Source: Planctomycetaceae bacterium
GTDB lineage: Bacteria > Planctomycetota > Planctomycetia > Gemmatales > Gemmataceae
Direction: 5' to 3'
Assembly (NCBI GenBank): GCA_013823135.1
Contig: PNLP01000024.1
Span: forward strand, 1 to 64,000
DNA: 64,000 nt
A program made the position numbers and the translations under genes. Below the pieces are notes generated by a model. That model was not told where the DNA came from. It saw only the letters and a list, made by a program, of their open reading frames with translations, and ran no database searches. Below, piece by piece: positions 35,300-43,141 of this stretch (the stretch's first letter is position 1; each line of letters opens with the position of its first letter).

Positions 35300-35593
35300 G
35301 TGGACACTCTTCAACAACAATTCGGTTCACTCATTCGCCGACGTCGGCTTGCGGCCGGCATCGGTCAGGAAGGTCTTGCAGACACGGCGAATCTTCACAG
35401 AACCCACATCAGTCTGTTGGAACGAGGCAAGCGGATGCCTTCGCTTTTGGTCATCAAAAAACTCGCCCGCGCCCTTGGGACGACGATGGCGAGCTTGATG
35501 GAAGAGCTTGAGCAGGAAGAATTGCCTGCGGACGAAGAGAAGATTCGGCCCAAGCCCATCGTGCCAATCAAGAGCAAGAAGAAGCCGACGTAG
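35300..35593 (+). CDS. XRE-family helix-turn-helix regulator
   Basis: From a GTG at 35300 (read as MDTLQQQFGSLIRRRRLAAG) the protein has 97 residues; the frame is open 64 codons further up but that part looks non-coding. The helix-turn-helix is clear: IGQEGLADTANLHRTHISLL, ERGKRMPSLLVIKKLARALG. A Lys-rich tail follows. It is divergently placed from the zinc-ribbon gene (start at 35092), so it may control the 200-bp region between, which has two CGCTACCA direct repeats near 35207 and 35226. Confidence 0.85.
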   Translation: MDTLQQQFGSLIRRRRLAAGIGQEGLADTANLHRTHISLLERGKRMPSLLVIKKLARALGTTMASLMEELEQEELPADEEKIRPKPIVPIKSKKKPT

Positions 35594-35602
35594 CTTCGGC
35601 CG

Positions 35603-36832
35603 TCAGTTCGAACTGCTTACCTGAACGACGCGACCAAAAGGTGCCGTGGTCTTTCCACCAGTGACGGCCCAAAGAACGGCCACATCTGGAGCGACAGCTG
35701 GGAAAGTGGTTTCCAAATCGGTCAGAGCAACGACACAGGCCGGAGAACGATTTTCCCGCTCGAGGTACTCGAAAATCGGCCGGTGGTCTGTTCCCCCGCC
35801 CCCGACTGGGTTCAAGACGAGCGGCCCGTCAGCCGAGTTCCACTCCTCGACCTTTGTAATCTCGCAGTCGTGGTACAGAATCGTGGCCGAGCAGGCGAAC
35901 GCCCCGAGGATGGCCTCGACCTCCGAGCCGAACACCGCGAGTTCTTTCTCGCCGACCGAGCCCGAGGTATCCACGGCGATAATGATTTCGCCCAGCTCCA
36001 GGTTTCTCATGCCTGGAAGATAGACCCCCTCCGCGATGTGCCTGCGGTTCGGATGGCTCCACGAGTAATCGTTCTTGGCCTGCGAACTTACAAACTCGCG
36101 CAGAATGTCTTTCCAGTCCGCAGCAGGATGAAGGACCTGACCAACCAAACGAGCCAGCCCTCCGGGTAAGTCCCCACGACCTTTGCTCGCCTGCTCGGCC
36201 TGGGCGACGGCGACTTCCCACTTGGCCTGTTGTTCTCGGGCATCGGCTGGGTCCTTCGCGTCTCGAACTTCGCCACACCCGCCGGGGTCGGAGGACTTTC
36301 CTCCGCCGCCATCCTTTCCCTGCTCATCGGGCTCCCCTCCCTGAGGTTCGCCCAACATCGAGTAATACTCTTCGGCCGACTTCTCCTTGGGGAACTTGGC
36401 GTACTTCCCCTCGCCGGGCATCAACCGCGATTGCGGCAGTACGAAACCCGCCTGGGCAACGATTTGGTTCACCCCGAGGTCTGCTGCCTCGTTCCACCGT
36501 TCAGCATCGCGTCCTGCCCGCCTGCACTGGTGTGACAGCACCAGGTGCATGATTTCGTGACAGATGACCCCGACCCTCTCGTCCACCGTCAGGCCGTTGC
36601 ACCAGTCGGGATTTACGAACAGTGTTCGGCCGTCCGTGGCCATCGTGGGCGTGGTCCAATCCACGGAGAGGTCAAGCCGGAGCGCAAGTGAAGCGAAGAA
36701 GGCAGCGGCCGGCTTGTTGGTCAAAACCAGTTTGGCTCTGGCCCCCACGACCGCCTTCATTGCTTTCTCTTCGCTCGCTTGTCGTTCCGCCGCCCGCTCA
36801 AGAGCGGCAAACGGGTCGTCAGGCGATGACAT
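35603..36832 (-). CDS. VWA-like metallopeptidase (DUF2201-like)
   Basis: The likely start is the ATG at 36832 (MSSPDDPFAALERAAERQAS), giving 409 residues. Near residue 95 is a zinc-peptidase motif GVICHEIMHLVLSHQCRRAG (HExxH with a third ligand farther on), in the N-terminal domain that characterises DUF2201. A Gly/Lys/Asp-rich linker follows, then a VWA-like domain with a MIDAS-type site IIIAVDTSGSVGEKELAVFG and later VVALTDLETTFP. These proteins pair with MoxR-type ATPases, as here (37730-38728). The pair is thought to work as a chaperone or metal-insertion machine, and related sets occur in predicted conflict systems. Confidence 0.88.
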   Translation of the reverse strand: MSSPDDPFAALERAAERQASEEKAMKAVVGARAKLVLTNKPAAAFFASLALRLDLSVDWTTPTMATDGRTLFVNPDWCNGLTVDERVGVICHEIMHLVLSHQCRRAGRDAERWNEAADLGVNQIVAQAGFVLPQSRLMPGEGKYAKFPKEKSAEEYYSMLGEPQGGEPDEQGKDGGGGKSSDPGGCGEVRDAKDPADAREQQAKWEVAVAQAEQASKGRGDLPGGLARLVGQVLHPAADWKDILREFVSSQAKNDYSWSHPNRRHIAEGVYLPGMRNLELGEIIIAVDTSGSVGEKELAVFGSEVEAILGAFACSATILYHDCEITKVEEWNSADGPLVLNPVGGGGTDHRPIFEYLERENRSPACVVALTDLETTFPAVAPDVAVLWAVTGGKTTAPFGRVVQVSSSN

Positions 36833-37685
36833 GGCTCCCCTCCGCAAAGACGGCCTCAAACGGATTCGCGGCCAAGAGGAGAGCGGCGACAGCGTTCGTC
36901 TGTTCGACTTTGTCGAGGGCCTTTCGGAGCTGGTCGAGACCGACCCCGAGAATCGTCTCGTACTCGGCCACCTTGTTCCTCAACTGGGCTGCTTCCTGCT
37001 TACGGGACTTGATGGCCCGCTCGCCCAAATCACCGGACTGAATTTCCTCCGTCAGTCGTGCGACCTCGGTGTTCACTTCCGTCACCAACCCGTCGTGAAC
37101 CGCCTTCACCGAGGCGGCGTCGAGATAGTGCCGGATGACGTAGCCCGTCGCCTTCCCGCCGTCGGCCGCGTACTCAACCCCCTCCATGGCGGCCTCCCAC
37201 TCGCCAAGTCGCGAGCCGGGAAGCCAATACACCCCGCCGGTCGGCCGGAGCCGTGTCGCCCCCAACCTTTGAAGGACCCGGACCAACACTCCGCCCATCT
37301 GTCCTGACGTGATTCGCCCGAAGTGCTGGTGGTACGCGGCGTTGACCTCGTCGATTTTGGCCAGGTTGCCGCTGAAGACGGGAGCAGCATTGTCACCGTA
37401 GGTTTTCGCCGTCAACACGGTCGAGTACGTGTTTCCGTCCTCGCCGCGATTCTCGTTGACGACCGAGAAACCTGTCTTGGCCGCGAGCGGGCGGATGAGA
37501 ACTTTGGCCCCCGCGAACACATCCTGAAGTGCATCCCGCAAGCAAGCGACTGCCGGCCGCTGTTCGGGCACATCACTTTCCAGCCCCATGGGTCGCCAGG
37601 CGGTCAGCAATCTCTGCCGCTCGAAGTACGGCGAGAGCGACCAGTAGATGACCGAGCCGTCCGGCCTTGCATCAACGTCAACCAT
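36819..37685 (-). CDS. DUF6744-like protein between MoxR and VWA genes
   Basis: The protein has 288 residues; AAGGAG lies nine bases before its ATG. The first 200 residues are mixed alpha/beta (VIYWSLSPYFERQRLLTAW, GGVYWLPGSRLGEWEAAMEG), followed by a coiled coil (LTEEIQSGDLGERAIKSRKQ). From memory it resembles DUF6744, found in planctomycete MoxR-VWA clusters, though I cannot verify it. Its stop overlaps the start of the VWA gene by 14 bp, so it is a coupled third component, perhaps the substrate or adaptor of the pair. Confidence 0.7.
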   Translation of the reverse strand: MVDVDARPDGSVIYWSLSPYFERQRLLTAWRPMGLESDVPEQRPAVACLRDALQDVFAGAKVLIRPLAAKTGFSVVNENRGEDGNTYSTVLTAKTYGDNAAPVFSGNLAKIDEVNAAYHQHFGRITSGQMGGVLVRVLQRLGATRLRPTGGVYWLPGSRLGEWEAAMEGVEYAADGGKATGYVIRHYLDAASVKAVHDGLVTEVNTEVARLTEEIQSGDLGERAIKSRKQEAAQLRNKVAEYETILGVGLDQLRKALDKVEQTNAVAALLLAANPFEAVFAEGSHVIA

Positions 37686-37729
37686 GTCTGTCTCCTTGTG
37701 GATTTGTGAATGGGATTGAGCAGGGAAAA

Positions 37730-38728
37730 TCAGGCTGCGACGAACAGGCCCTTTGTCCTTGCGCTCGCCAACCAGCGCTGGACATCGGGATTGGCGACAA
37801 GAGAGCGGTCCAGGGCGATGGCGTCGCGAATCGCCATCACGCCGAATTCATCAGGAAGCCGAAGCGCGAGCTTCGTGAAGTTCCCGACGAGAGTTCTGTC
37901 TGCCTTGCACTTCTGTAAAAGCGCGCCGATGAGGGCGAACATCACGGCCGGCTCCTTGCTCGGGAGGTGGCACGTAGTTGGGGATTTAAGAACGGCGTCG
38001 ATGTCCGGGAGTTGCGTGTAGAGTTGCAGGAACGCCATGAACTCCGCTGCCGGCCCCGAACTGACGCAACCTGCCACGACCTGGTGCAACTGGTTCGGAG
38101 GGGTGACACGGAATACCCGGCTGACGAACTCCCACGAGCGGGGACTCGCGAAGGCTCGCGGGTTTGTTGAAGGGTCGAAGGAATGAAGCAGGGCCGGGCG
38201 GAATCGGATGAACGCCCTGACTTCGGGAGCGATATCGTTCGCGAGAGCCCACGCATGCCATGAATCGGGGCAGACGTCGAGGTCGAGATGAAGGAACCTG
38301 TTCGTCAACCCACAATTGACCCTGCCCGCCCCCGCTCGGTCCTCAATCCGATTACTCGCGGCCAACACCGACCAGCCCTCGGGCAGAACGTACTCCCCCA
38401 GCCGCCTATCGAGGACAAGTTGAAAGAACGCGCTCTGAACCAGCGGTGGAGCTTGCGCCAGTTCATCGAGGAGCAACACCCCATTACCTGAACTCGGAAG
38501 GAACGTTGGCTGGCACCAAACAGTCTTCCCGTTCTCGACCTTGGGCAATCCTCGCAAGTCAACCGGGTCAAGTTGGCTCGCACGAAGGTCCAGGAATTCG
38601 AGCCCCAAGCTATCGCTGACCTGACGGACCAAGCTGGATTTGCCGCACCCTGGCGGCCCCCACAGGTACGTTGGCTGGCGCGTGGGGATGACGGCGGTCA
38701 ATACTTCGACAATGTCTGACGGACTCAT
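37730..38728 (-). CDS. MoxR-type AAA+ ATPase
   Basis: The protein has 332 residues. An AAA_5-type core begins at residue 18: TYLWGPPGCGKSSLVRQ (Walker A), NGVLLLDELAQAPP (Walker B), VLAASNRIEDRAGAG (sensor 1) and NCGLTNRFLHLDLD (arginine finger area). The C-terminal lid is helical. It works with the VWA metallopeptidase encoded two genes downstream; such ATPases remodel or activate partner proteins. A CTCTCCTGCTCA leader motif lies 16 bp before the start. Confidence 0.92.
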   Translation of the reverse strand: MSPSDIVEVLTAVIPTRQPTYLWGPPGCGKSSLVRQVSDSLGLEFLDLRASQLDPVDLRGLPKVENGKTVWCQPTFLPSSGNGVLLLDELAQAPPLVQSAFFQLVLDRRLGEYVLPEGWSVLAASNRIEDRAGAGRVNCGLTNRFLHLDLDVCPDSWHAWALANDIAPEVRAFIRFRPALLHSFDPSTNPRAFASPRSWEFVSRVFRVTPPNQLHQVVAGCVSSGPAAEFMAFLQLYTQLPDIDAVLKSPTTCHLPSKEPAVMFALIGALLQKCKADRTLVGNFTKLALRLPDEFGVMAIRDAIALDRSLVANPDVQRWLASARTKGLFVAA

Positions 38729-38807
38729 CGGTTACACCTTGTGAATGAGCAGGAGAGGGCATCTCTCCCGCAAGGAACTGGGACTGAACCCTTCTCTGCT
38801 CAATGAC

Positions 38808-38981
38808 TCAGTTCGCGTCGGACCTGGCGTTCACCAGGCGGACCACCAACCAGTTGTGAACCTTTGCCAAGCGGTCGAGCCTCGCGACCTTCATCCTCGC
38901 CTCGGCCTTCACCGACTCCTCGGCGACACGGTTCAAAAGAGACTCGAATGTGGCCTTCGTGACCGGGAAATACTCGCTCAT
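38808..38981 (-). CDS. Small hypothetical protein upstream of MoxR gene
   Basis: A 57-residue frame begins MSEYFPVTKATFESLLNRVA and is helical and basic throughout (KAEARMKVARLDRLAKVHNW). It lies 79 bp upstream of the MoxR gene in the same direction and has the codon pattern of its neighbours. It is below the length at which many gene finders report. No family is recognised. Confidence 0.5.
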   Translation of the reverse strand: MSEYFPVTKATFESLLNRVAEESVKAEARMKVARLDRLAKVHNWLVVRLVNARSDAN

Positions 38982-39082
38982 CGAATCGCCCTCAAATGAA
39001 ACGAGCCCTCCACAGGAAGGCTCAACGACCAGACCTGGGTTACGCTCCCAGGCTCTGCCAAAATCAATCTCTGGCCCCCCGT

Positions 39083-39235
39083 CTACGGGTTGTCGTCAAC
39101 CACCTCCAACACCACCAACGCACCCACCAGATACGCCACGGTTTTCCAGGTCAGGCCTGCGTCAATCACGGGGACAATGCCCCAGACGGCCGTGACGTTG
39201 CCCCAGAACGTGCCGATGCACTCAACGATGTCCAT
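39083..39235 (-). CDS. Small one- or two-helix membrane protein
   Basis: The ATG at 39235, with GCAGGAGAG eight bases upstream, gives 50 residues: MDIVECIGTFWGNVTAVWGI, then TWKTVAYLVGALVVLEVVDD. Two hydrophobic stretches suggest a small membrane protein or holin-like hairpin. It belongs to the minus-strand run of small genes upstream of MoxR. Confidence 0.55.
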   Translation of the reverse strand: MDIVECIGTFWGNVTAVWGIVPVIDAGLTWKTVAYLVGALVVLEVVDDNP

Positions 39236-39467
39236 GACTGCTCTCCTGCTAAAAAGTTGTGCCCCGATTCGGGGCGGACTGTGGATTGCAAAGGGAAAAC
39301 ATTTTGTCCGAGTCAGCGTGCGGTCCAACGTGCGCGCCCGCTCACGCTCACGGGCCGCGTTTGCGAGTGACCTTGCACGGACTGCGTACTCGCACTGCTG
39401 CGCGGAAATGCGTACAACCCCGCGAGCCGAAGCCCCGGGGTCGTGTCATTCGAGTTGTGGCCGTGGC

Positions 39468-39977
39468 TTACACGGTGCGGTTCAACAGACGGACTTGCTT
39501 GGCCATTGCTTCCGCAAGGGTGCGTGCCGTGGCCTTGAGTTGTTCCGGACGACCAAACGCGGACTTCGGCATCGGCCGGACTTTCTCCGGCCCACTTCCT
39601 TGTGCCCCACGGGGCGGACGAACATTCAGGGCAAAGTGCCAACGTTCAACCGCCACGTGCTTCACCAACTCACCCAACGCTTCCACCGTACCCACGCACT
39701 GGAACGCCGACGGTAGCGAGTCTGCAATCACCTTGCCCTTTGCGGAGTAGTGGCCGTGCGATGCTTCGCAGACGTCCAGAATGACGCCAAGTTGTTTCGC
39801 GGTCCGGGTGAACGAACGACGCACATCTGACGGCTTCATTCCTTCGACATCCGGGCGAATGTGAACGATAACGCCACGGCCTGAAATCGTTCTTTTGACC
39901 TCCGCCCCACCGTCGAGCGTCTCGACCTCGGTGACACGAATTGTCCGGACAATCGAGCCCGTAGGCGTCGGTGTCAT
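39468..39977 (-). CDS. Hypothetical protein in the MoxR-VWA array
   Basis: The protein has 169 residues. The first 100 residues are alpha/beta (RGVIVHIRPDVEGMKPSDVR, LGVILDVCEASHGHYSAKGK), the rest basic and helical (RPEQLKATARTLAEAMAKQV). No motif for an enzyme is evident. It lies 31 bp after a T-arm-like hairpin (40009-40051). The 232-bp gap to the next small gene contains nothing recognisable. Confidence 0.65.
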   Translation of the reverse strand: MTPTPTGSIVRTIRVTEVETLDGGAEVKRTISGRGVIVHIRPDVEGMKPSDVRRSFTRTAKQLGVILDVCEASHGHYSAKGKVIADSLPSAFQCVGTVEALGELVKHVAVERWHFALNVRPPRGAQGSGPEKVRPMPKSAFGRPEQLKATARTLAEAMAKQVRLLNRTV

Positions 39978-40008
39978 TGCTGAACTCCTGAGTGTAAATC
40001 AGACGAAG

Positions 40009-40051
40009 GGACACCCGGGGAATCGAACCCCGCCCGGCTCCGTCGGTGTCC
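40009..40051 (-). other. tRNA acceptor/T-arm-like minihelix A
   Basis: On the minus strand GGACACC pairs perfectly with GGTGTCC, enclosing a 12-base link and a T-arm-like hairpin CGGGG-TTCGATT-CCCCG. D- and anticodon arms are absent, so this is not a tRNA. It lies in a minus-strand gene array, just after the stop at 40060 and before the start at 39977. Minihelices of this form are known minimal substrates of RNase P. Confidence 0.5.
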
Positions 40052-40059
40052 TTGCGGAA

Positions 40060-40431
40060 TCAGCCCTTCACCCCGTTCAACGTGCCCGACTTCGCACGGG
40101 CTTTCACCGGTTCCGGAACTGGGTCGGCGACTTCCTTCACCTCCGGTTCTGGCACGGTGAACCCCAGCACGTTCGCGGTCGCCGACATCGCGGCCGCACC
40201 AAAGATTCCCTTACCGCTCACGTTGCGGCTTCGGTCGGCGTCCTTGCCGATGGCCTTTGCGGACGCATCGACCCCGCCCTTTGCCGCTTCCATGAACGCG
40301 GCCTCACTCATGTCCGTGGGCACGCTGTTGAGCGTGACTGTTTTCATAATGCCCTTACTGGTGTCTTTGAAGCGTGCGGTCGCCTTGACCTTGTCCGCCC
40401 CGAAAATCGCCGTCATGAATGCATCGGCCAT
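40060..40431 (-). CDS. Hypothetical protein in the MoxR-VWA array
   Basis: The protein has 123 residues. It begins MADAFMTAIFGADKVKATAR, is Lys/Ala-rich and has a Pro/Glu/Val-rich end. Its composition is reminiscent of small abundant or filament-forming proteins, but no family is recognised. A hairpin (40444-40472) lies just upstream of its start and a T-arm-like minihelix just after its stop. Confidence 0.6.
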   Translation of the reverse strand: MADAFMTAIFGADKVKATARFKDTSKGIMKTVTLNSVPTDMSEAAFMEAAKGGVDASAKAIGKDADRSRNVSGKGIFGAAAMSATANVLGFTVPEPEVKEVADPVPEPVKARAKSGTLNGVKG

Positions 40432-40443
40432 ATGTCATCCTCT

Positions 40444-40472
40444 TGCCCGGTGGGACGAACCCGCCCCGGGCA
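40444..40472 (-). other. GGTTCG hairpin C before the gene at 40431
   Basis: On the minus strand TGCCCGG pairs perfectly with CCGGGCA, enclosing GGCGGGTTCGTCCCA, whose GGG-TTCGT-CCC also pairs. It ends 12 bp before the start codon and would lie in the 5' leader of the mRNA. Confidence 0.45.
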
Positions 40473-40590
40473 GTGTTGCCCGTGTGAACCCGAGACGCGA
40501 AGTTGCGTCCCGCAGTAACACGGCTTGTCGCACGGCGAGCGTTCTTTCGGACGCCCGGATTCCGTCACGACGTTGGGCACAAAGCCCGAG

Positions 40591-40638
40591 AGAGTGAGCG
40601 GGGAATCGAACCCCGCATTGCGGCCTGTCCGCTACTCT
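40591..40638 (-). other. tRNA T-arm-like minihelix B
   Basis: On the minus strand GCGGGG-TTCGATT-CCCCGC forms a T-arm-like hairpin; AGAGT and ACTCT form an outer five-pair stem. The 5' side contains the TAG stop codon of the small gene at 40632-40793. It shares the 16-mer GGGGTTCGATTCCCCG with minihelix A. Confidence 0.5.
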
Positions 40639-40793
40639 GGTGTGCAGACAATCGGCGGCTCACCGGTGAGCGAGAAGGGCACGACGTGGCACATTGGCTT
40701 GGCGGCCCACTCCGCAGCGGCTTCCGGACTGGCGACCGTTCCCACGTACCGGCGGCCGATAAACAGGTCCCACAGCATGTCGTTCACGGTCAC
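40632..40793 (-). CDS. Small hypothetical protein at the head of the array
   Basis: From a GTG at 40793 (a second GTG follows at 40787) the protein has 53 residues: MTVNDMLWDLFIGRRYVGTV, SPEAAAEWAAKPMCHVVPFS, LTGEPPIVCTPE. The regular amphipathic pattern and codon use make it protein-like. It is too short for routine gene finders. Its stop codon lies within hairpin B. Confidence 0.5.
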   Translation of the reverse strand: MTVNDMLWDLFIGRRYVGTVASPEAAAEWAAKPMCHVVPFSLTGEPPIVCTPE

Positions 40794-41149
40794 TCTCCGC
40801 AGGGGTCAGCCGAATCCGTCGGGCCGGGCCGGGCCGGGGAGTCTGTCGTCCCCGGCAACCAACTAAAGAAATTGGGGAGGGGGAGGGGTTTTTCTGTTCG
40901 GGCCGGGACGTGGGCCGGCTTGTGTGGCAGGCGGGGGGCGTGCAGACGCGATGGGCAGGTGGGAAAACTGGTAGTCTCAGCTAAGAGTTGCTGCCTCGGT
41001 CACGAGATTCAGTATCGCCCGCGACATTCGGGCCGTTTGTCTCACCAAAAATCTGCCGGCCGACCAGACTTCGAAAAGATGTAAGGACGATGGAATTGTG
41101 AGATGATTGGGTGATGCTTCCCTGCTAATGAATGAGGGCGACGGGAGCA
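40794..41149. other. Divergent intergenic region
   Basis: This lies between the minus-strand array and the plus-strand run of small genes. It has GGGCC repeats near 40820, a G-rich run at 40873-40890, and the leader motif CTTCCCTGCTAA at 41118. Promoters for both directions are expected; I see no gene. Confidence 0.4.
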
Positions 41150-41602
41150 ATGGGCTGGAGGCAGTCTGTGGACCTTGTTGAGTTCCGCCATGCGTTCGCC
41201 AGGTTCGTTGGCCCCGACAAGTACCGTAAGTTCCTTCGGGCGTTGAACGGTGAGGGGCGGTGGCGGGCTCGGCTCCTGTATTGGCAAGAGGAAATGTTGT
41301 CGCGGTTCGCTGCCTCGACGGGGAATGAGATGGTGACTTTCGAGCAGGTCGAATCGCTCCTTAGAGTGTGCGAAATGCATCACCTCGAGCTGGAGCGTGA
41401 CCCCGAAGCGTTGTCGAGCCGGTGCCGAGGCGCGGTCACCGATTACACCCGGGCGCAAGCCGAGCACTTCCCGAACACCGACTGCGGCCCTTTGGAGATG
41501 GGCAGGCGTCGCGAGAACTATCGGTCCGGGCGATGGTACTGCCCGACGTGTCGCGCATCAGAATCGGAGTGGAGGCGGCGCACGGGGTCTGGCAGTGACT
41601 GA
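41150..41602 (+). CDS. Hypothetical protein
   Basis: From the ATG at 41150 (MGWRQSVDLVEFRHAFARFV) the protein has 150 residues. It is helical with an aromatic/basic surface, and the end contains a cysteine pair (RWYCPTCRASESEWRR) that could bind zinc with an earlier Cys. No family is recognised. The leader motif CTTCCCTGCTAA ends about 20 bp before the start. Confidence 0.6.
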   Translation: MGWRQSVDLVEFRHAFARFVGPDKYRKFLRALNGEGRWRARLLYWQEEMLSRFAASTGNEMVTFEQVESLLRVCEMHHLELERDPEALSSRCRGAVTDYTRAQAEHFPNTDCGPLEMGRRRENYRSGRWYCPTCRASESEWRRRTGSGSD

Positions 41603-41645
41603 GTCAAAGTAGGAGTTCATTTTCAGCCAAGGAGAACTATTACCG

Positions 41646-42020
41646 ATGACACGACGAGTAACAACCATCTGTTTGGTTGCCGCCGGAGTGGCGGGAGTGG
41701 GGCTCGTTCTGTGCCTTCAAGATTGCCGTCCCCCTGTGGACCGGGGGTTCAAGAACGCGAGTCTGGGCCATGCCAAGACGGAAGCCGAATTCGTTGCCCT
41801 GCTTGGCCCACCTGGCGATTACTCCACCAGCAGGAGGACCTATGAGTTTTTCAAGGTGAGCGACATACCCGAAGTCCGAGAGATTGAGTGGAAGGATGAT
41901 TACGCGGCCGTCGTGGCAGCATTTCTCGGTGACGGCGGACCCGTAGCGTACTGGAACAGAGCGAAGGCGGTCCCGAACATGACCGACCGTCTGTGTTGCT
42001 TTCGCGAGGTCGAGGATTAG
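41646..42020 (+). CDS. Membrane-anchored or secreted hypothetical protein
   Basis: The protein has 124 residues. The N-terminus MTRRVTTICLVAAGVAGVGL is a signal anchor or signal peptide; a strict lipobox is not visible. The rest (EAEFVALLGPPGDYSTSRRT, YEFFKVSDIPEVREIEWKDD) recalls small periplasmic proteins with a GPPxxY turn seen in planctomycetes. AAGGAG lies nine bases upstream. Confidence 0.7.
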   Translation: MTRRVTTICLVAAGVAGVGLVLCLQDCRPPVDRGFKNASLGHAKTEAEFVALLGPPGDYSTSRRTYEFFKVSDIPEVREIEWKDDYAAVVAAFLGDGGPVAYWNRAKAVPNMTDRLCCFREVED

Positions 42021-42102
42021 CTTTCGCGAACATCTCGGCCTTGAACTGTGTCTGTGCCCCACCTTCCCTGCTCACGACTTCGGATGACTTAGCAGGACAG
42101 CC

Positions 42103-42393
42103 ATGGTCTCGTTCTACGTCCCCCGACAGCCCTACAAACCAGACGTTCAAGTCGTGGTCCGCTGGCGGAACGGCCATGCTTCGCATCAAGAGATAGCGGC
42201 GCTGAGGCAACTCCTTACCGAGTTGAGGGACCGGCCGATTGCGGAAGTATTCCACGAAGCACGTGCAATGCCCGAGTGGGTTCTGGCCATCTGCAACCCA
42301 GGAGATGCCCAACGTCTTCGGGACCGAGCGGAACGGATGGGGCTCGTAGCGGTCGTTGAGCCGGTCGTTGTTCCACACCTCATTGACGGGTAA
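42103..42393 (+). CDS. Small hypothetical protein
   Basis: The protein has 96 residues with an alternating alpha/beta pattern: VVVRWRNGHASHQEIAALRQ, then AQRLRDRAERMGLVAVVEPV. It resembles small ClpS- or L7/L12-like folds in outline only. CTTCCCTGCTCA lies 28 bp before the start, and AGCAGGAC sits close to the ATG. Confidence 0.6.
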   Translation: MVSFYVPRQPYKPDVQVVVRWRNGHASHQEIAALRQLLTELRDRPIAEVFHEARAMPEWVLAICNPGDAQRLRDRAERMGLVAVVEPVVVPHLIDG

Positions 42394-42397
42394 CCAG

Positions 42398-42781
42398 ATG
42401 GCCGAGTTGCTCCAACCGCTCCGCGTCCCCGCTGGCTGGCGTGTTACCTGGAACACCTTGTTTGAGTTGGACCCAACTCCGGAAAACGTCGGTCGCGGAT
42501 ACTTCGGAGAGTCGTCCCTGTTTTCAGCCGTTCACGAGCACTTGCGGCTTTGGCTCGACGTGGAATGGCGACCGGAAGACGACCCGTCAGGTGAGTACCG
42601 GTTGATGGTGGAGTATGCGCCCTGGGAGCGGGCAGAGCGTGGCCGTCGTCGAAAAGGCGTCCCGCTCGAGTTCAAGGATTCGAGAGTGGTTCACCAGTTC
42701 TTAACCCGTGAGCGGGCCGAGTTGGTGCGGGAGTTGGAGGCGGCATTCGTGACTCGCCGAGAGTGGGTTGAACACTCGTAG
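42398..42781 (+). CDS. Hypothetical protein
   Basis: From the ATG at 42398 (MAELLQPLRVPAGWRVTWNT) the protein has 127 residues. It reads as a compact beta-rich domain with charged ends (LWLDVEWRPEDDPSGEYRLM). It begins four bases after the previous stop, so the two are probably co-translated. It recalls small proteins found beside immunity genes, but no family can be named. Confidence 0.62.
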   Translation: MAELLQPLRVPAGWRVTWNTLFELDPTPENVGRGYFGESSLFSAVHEHLRLWLDVEWRPEDDPSGEYRLMVEYAPWERAERGRRRKGVPLEFKDSRVVHQFLTRERAELVRELEAAFVTRREWVEHS

Positions 42782-42819
42782 TTGGGAGCCACCGTCGAAC
42801 CCAAGGCGAGGACAACCTA

Positions 42820-43122
42820 ATGGCGATTACTCGGAGCGAAGCGGCGCGGCTGGCGTTGCAGTTGGCCAACCGAACCTGGGGCTACCCAAGCGCAGGAGAG
42901 GAGCTTGTCATCCTCGAAGACTGGGTTGTAGAGTCCGATTCCGCTTGGGCGTTCACGTACAACACCCGCTCATTTGTAGAAACGGGCGACGTAATGCGAG
43001 CACTAGGGGTTGGTAACGGCCCCATCATCGTGGTCAAATCGAGTGGAGCGGTCCACCAGATGCCGTCAGCGTACAGTGCTCGGGAAGCACTGCGCGTTTG
43101 GGACAAGGCTGAATGGGATTGA
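42820..43122 (+). CDS. Imm35/YrhB-like immunity-type protein
   Basis: The protein has 100 residues: an N-terminal helix (SEAARLALQLANRTWGYPSA), then the pattern LVILEDWVVESDSAWAFTYN, SFVETGD and GNGPIIVVKSSGAVHQMPSA. This matches the YrhB/Imm35 layout, predicted to give immunity against polymorphic toxins. No toxin gene is recognised next to it; orphan immunity genes are common. Confidence 0.72.
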   Translation: MAITRSEAARLALQLANRTWGYPSAGEELVILEDWVVESDSAWAFTYNTRSFVETGDVMRALGVGNGPIIVVKSSGAVHQMPSAYSAREALRVWDKAEWD

Positions 43123-43141
43123 GCAGAGGAGGGACTCGGCA

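Noticed and set aside
36313..36324. GAGCAGGGAAAG motif copies inside genes (also at 56076 and 60823)
   Set aside because: These lie within conserved coding sequence, where they encode ordinary residues, and were not counted as members of the leader-motif family.
40009..40638. Full tRNA genes
   Set aside because: Only acceptor-like and T-arm-like parts are present; there is no D-arm or anticodon arm of the right size.
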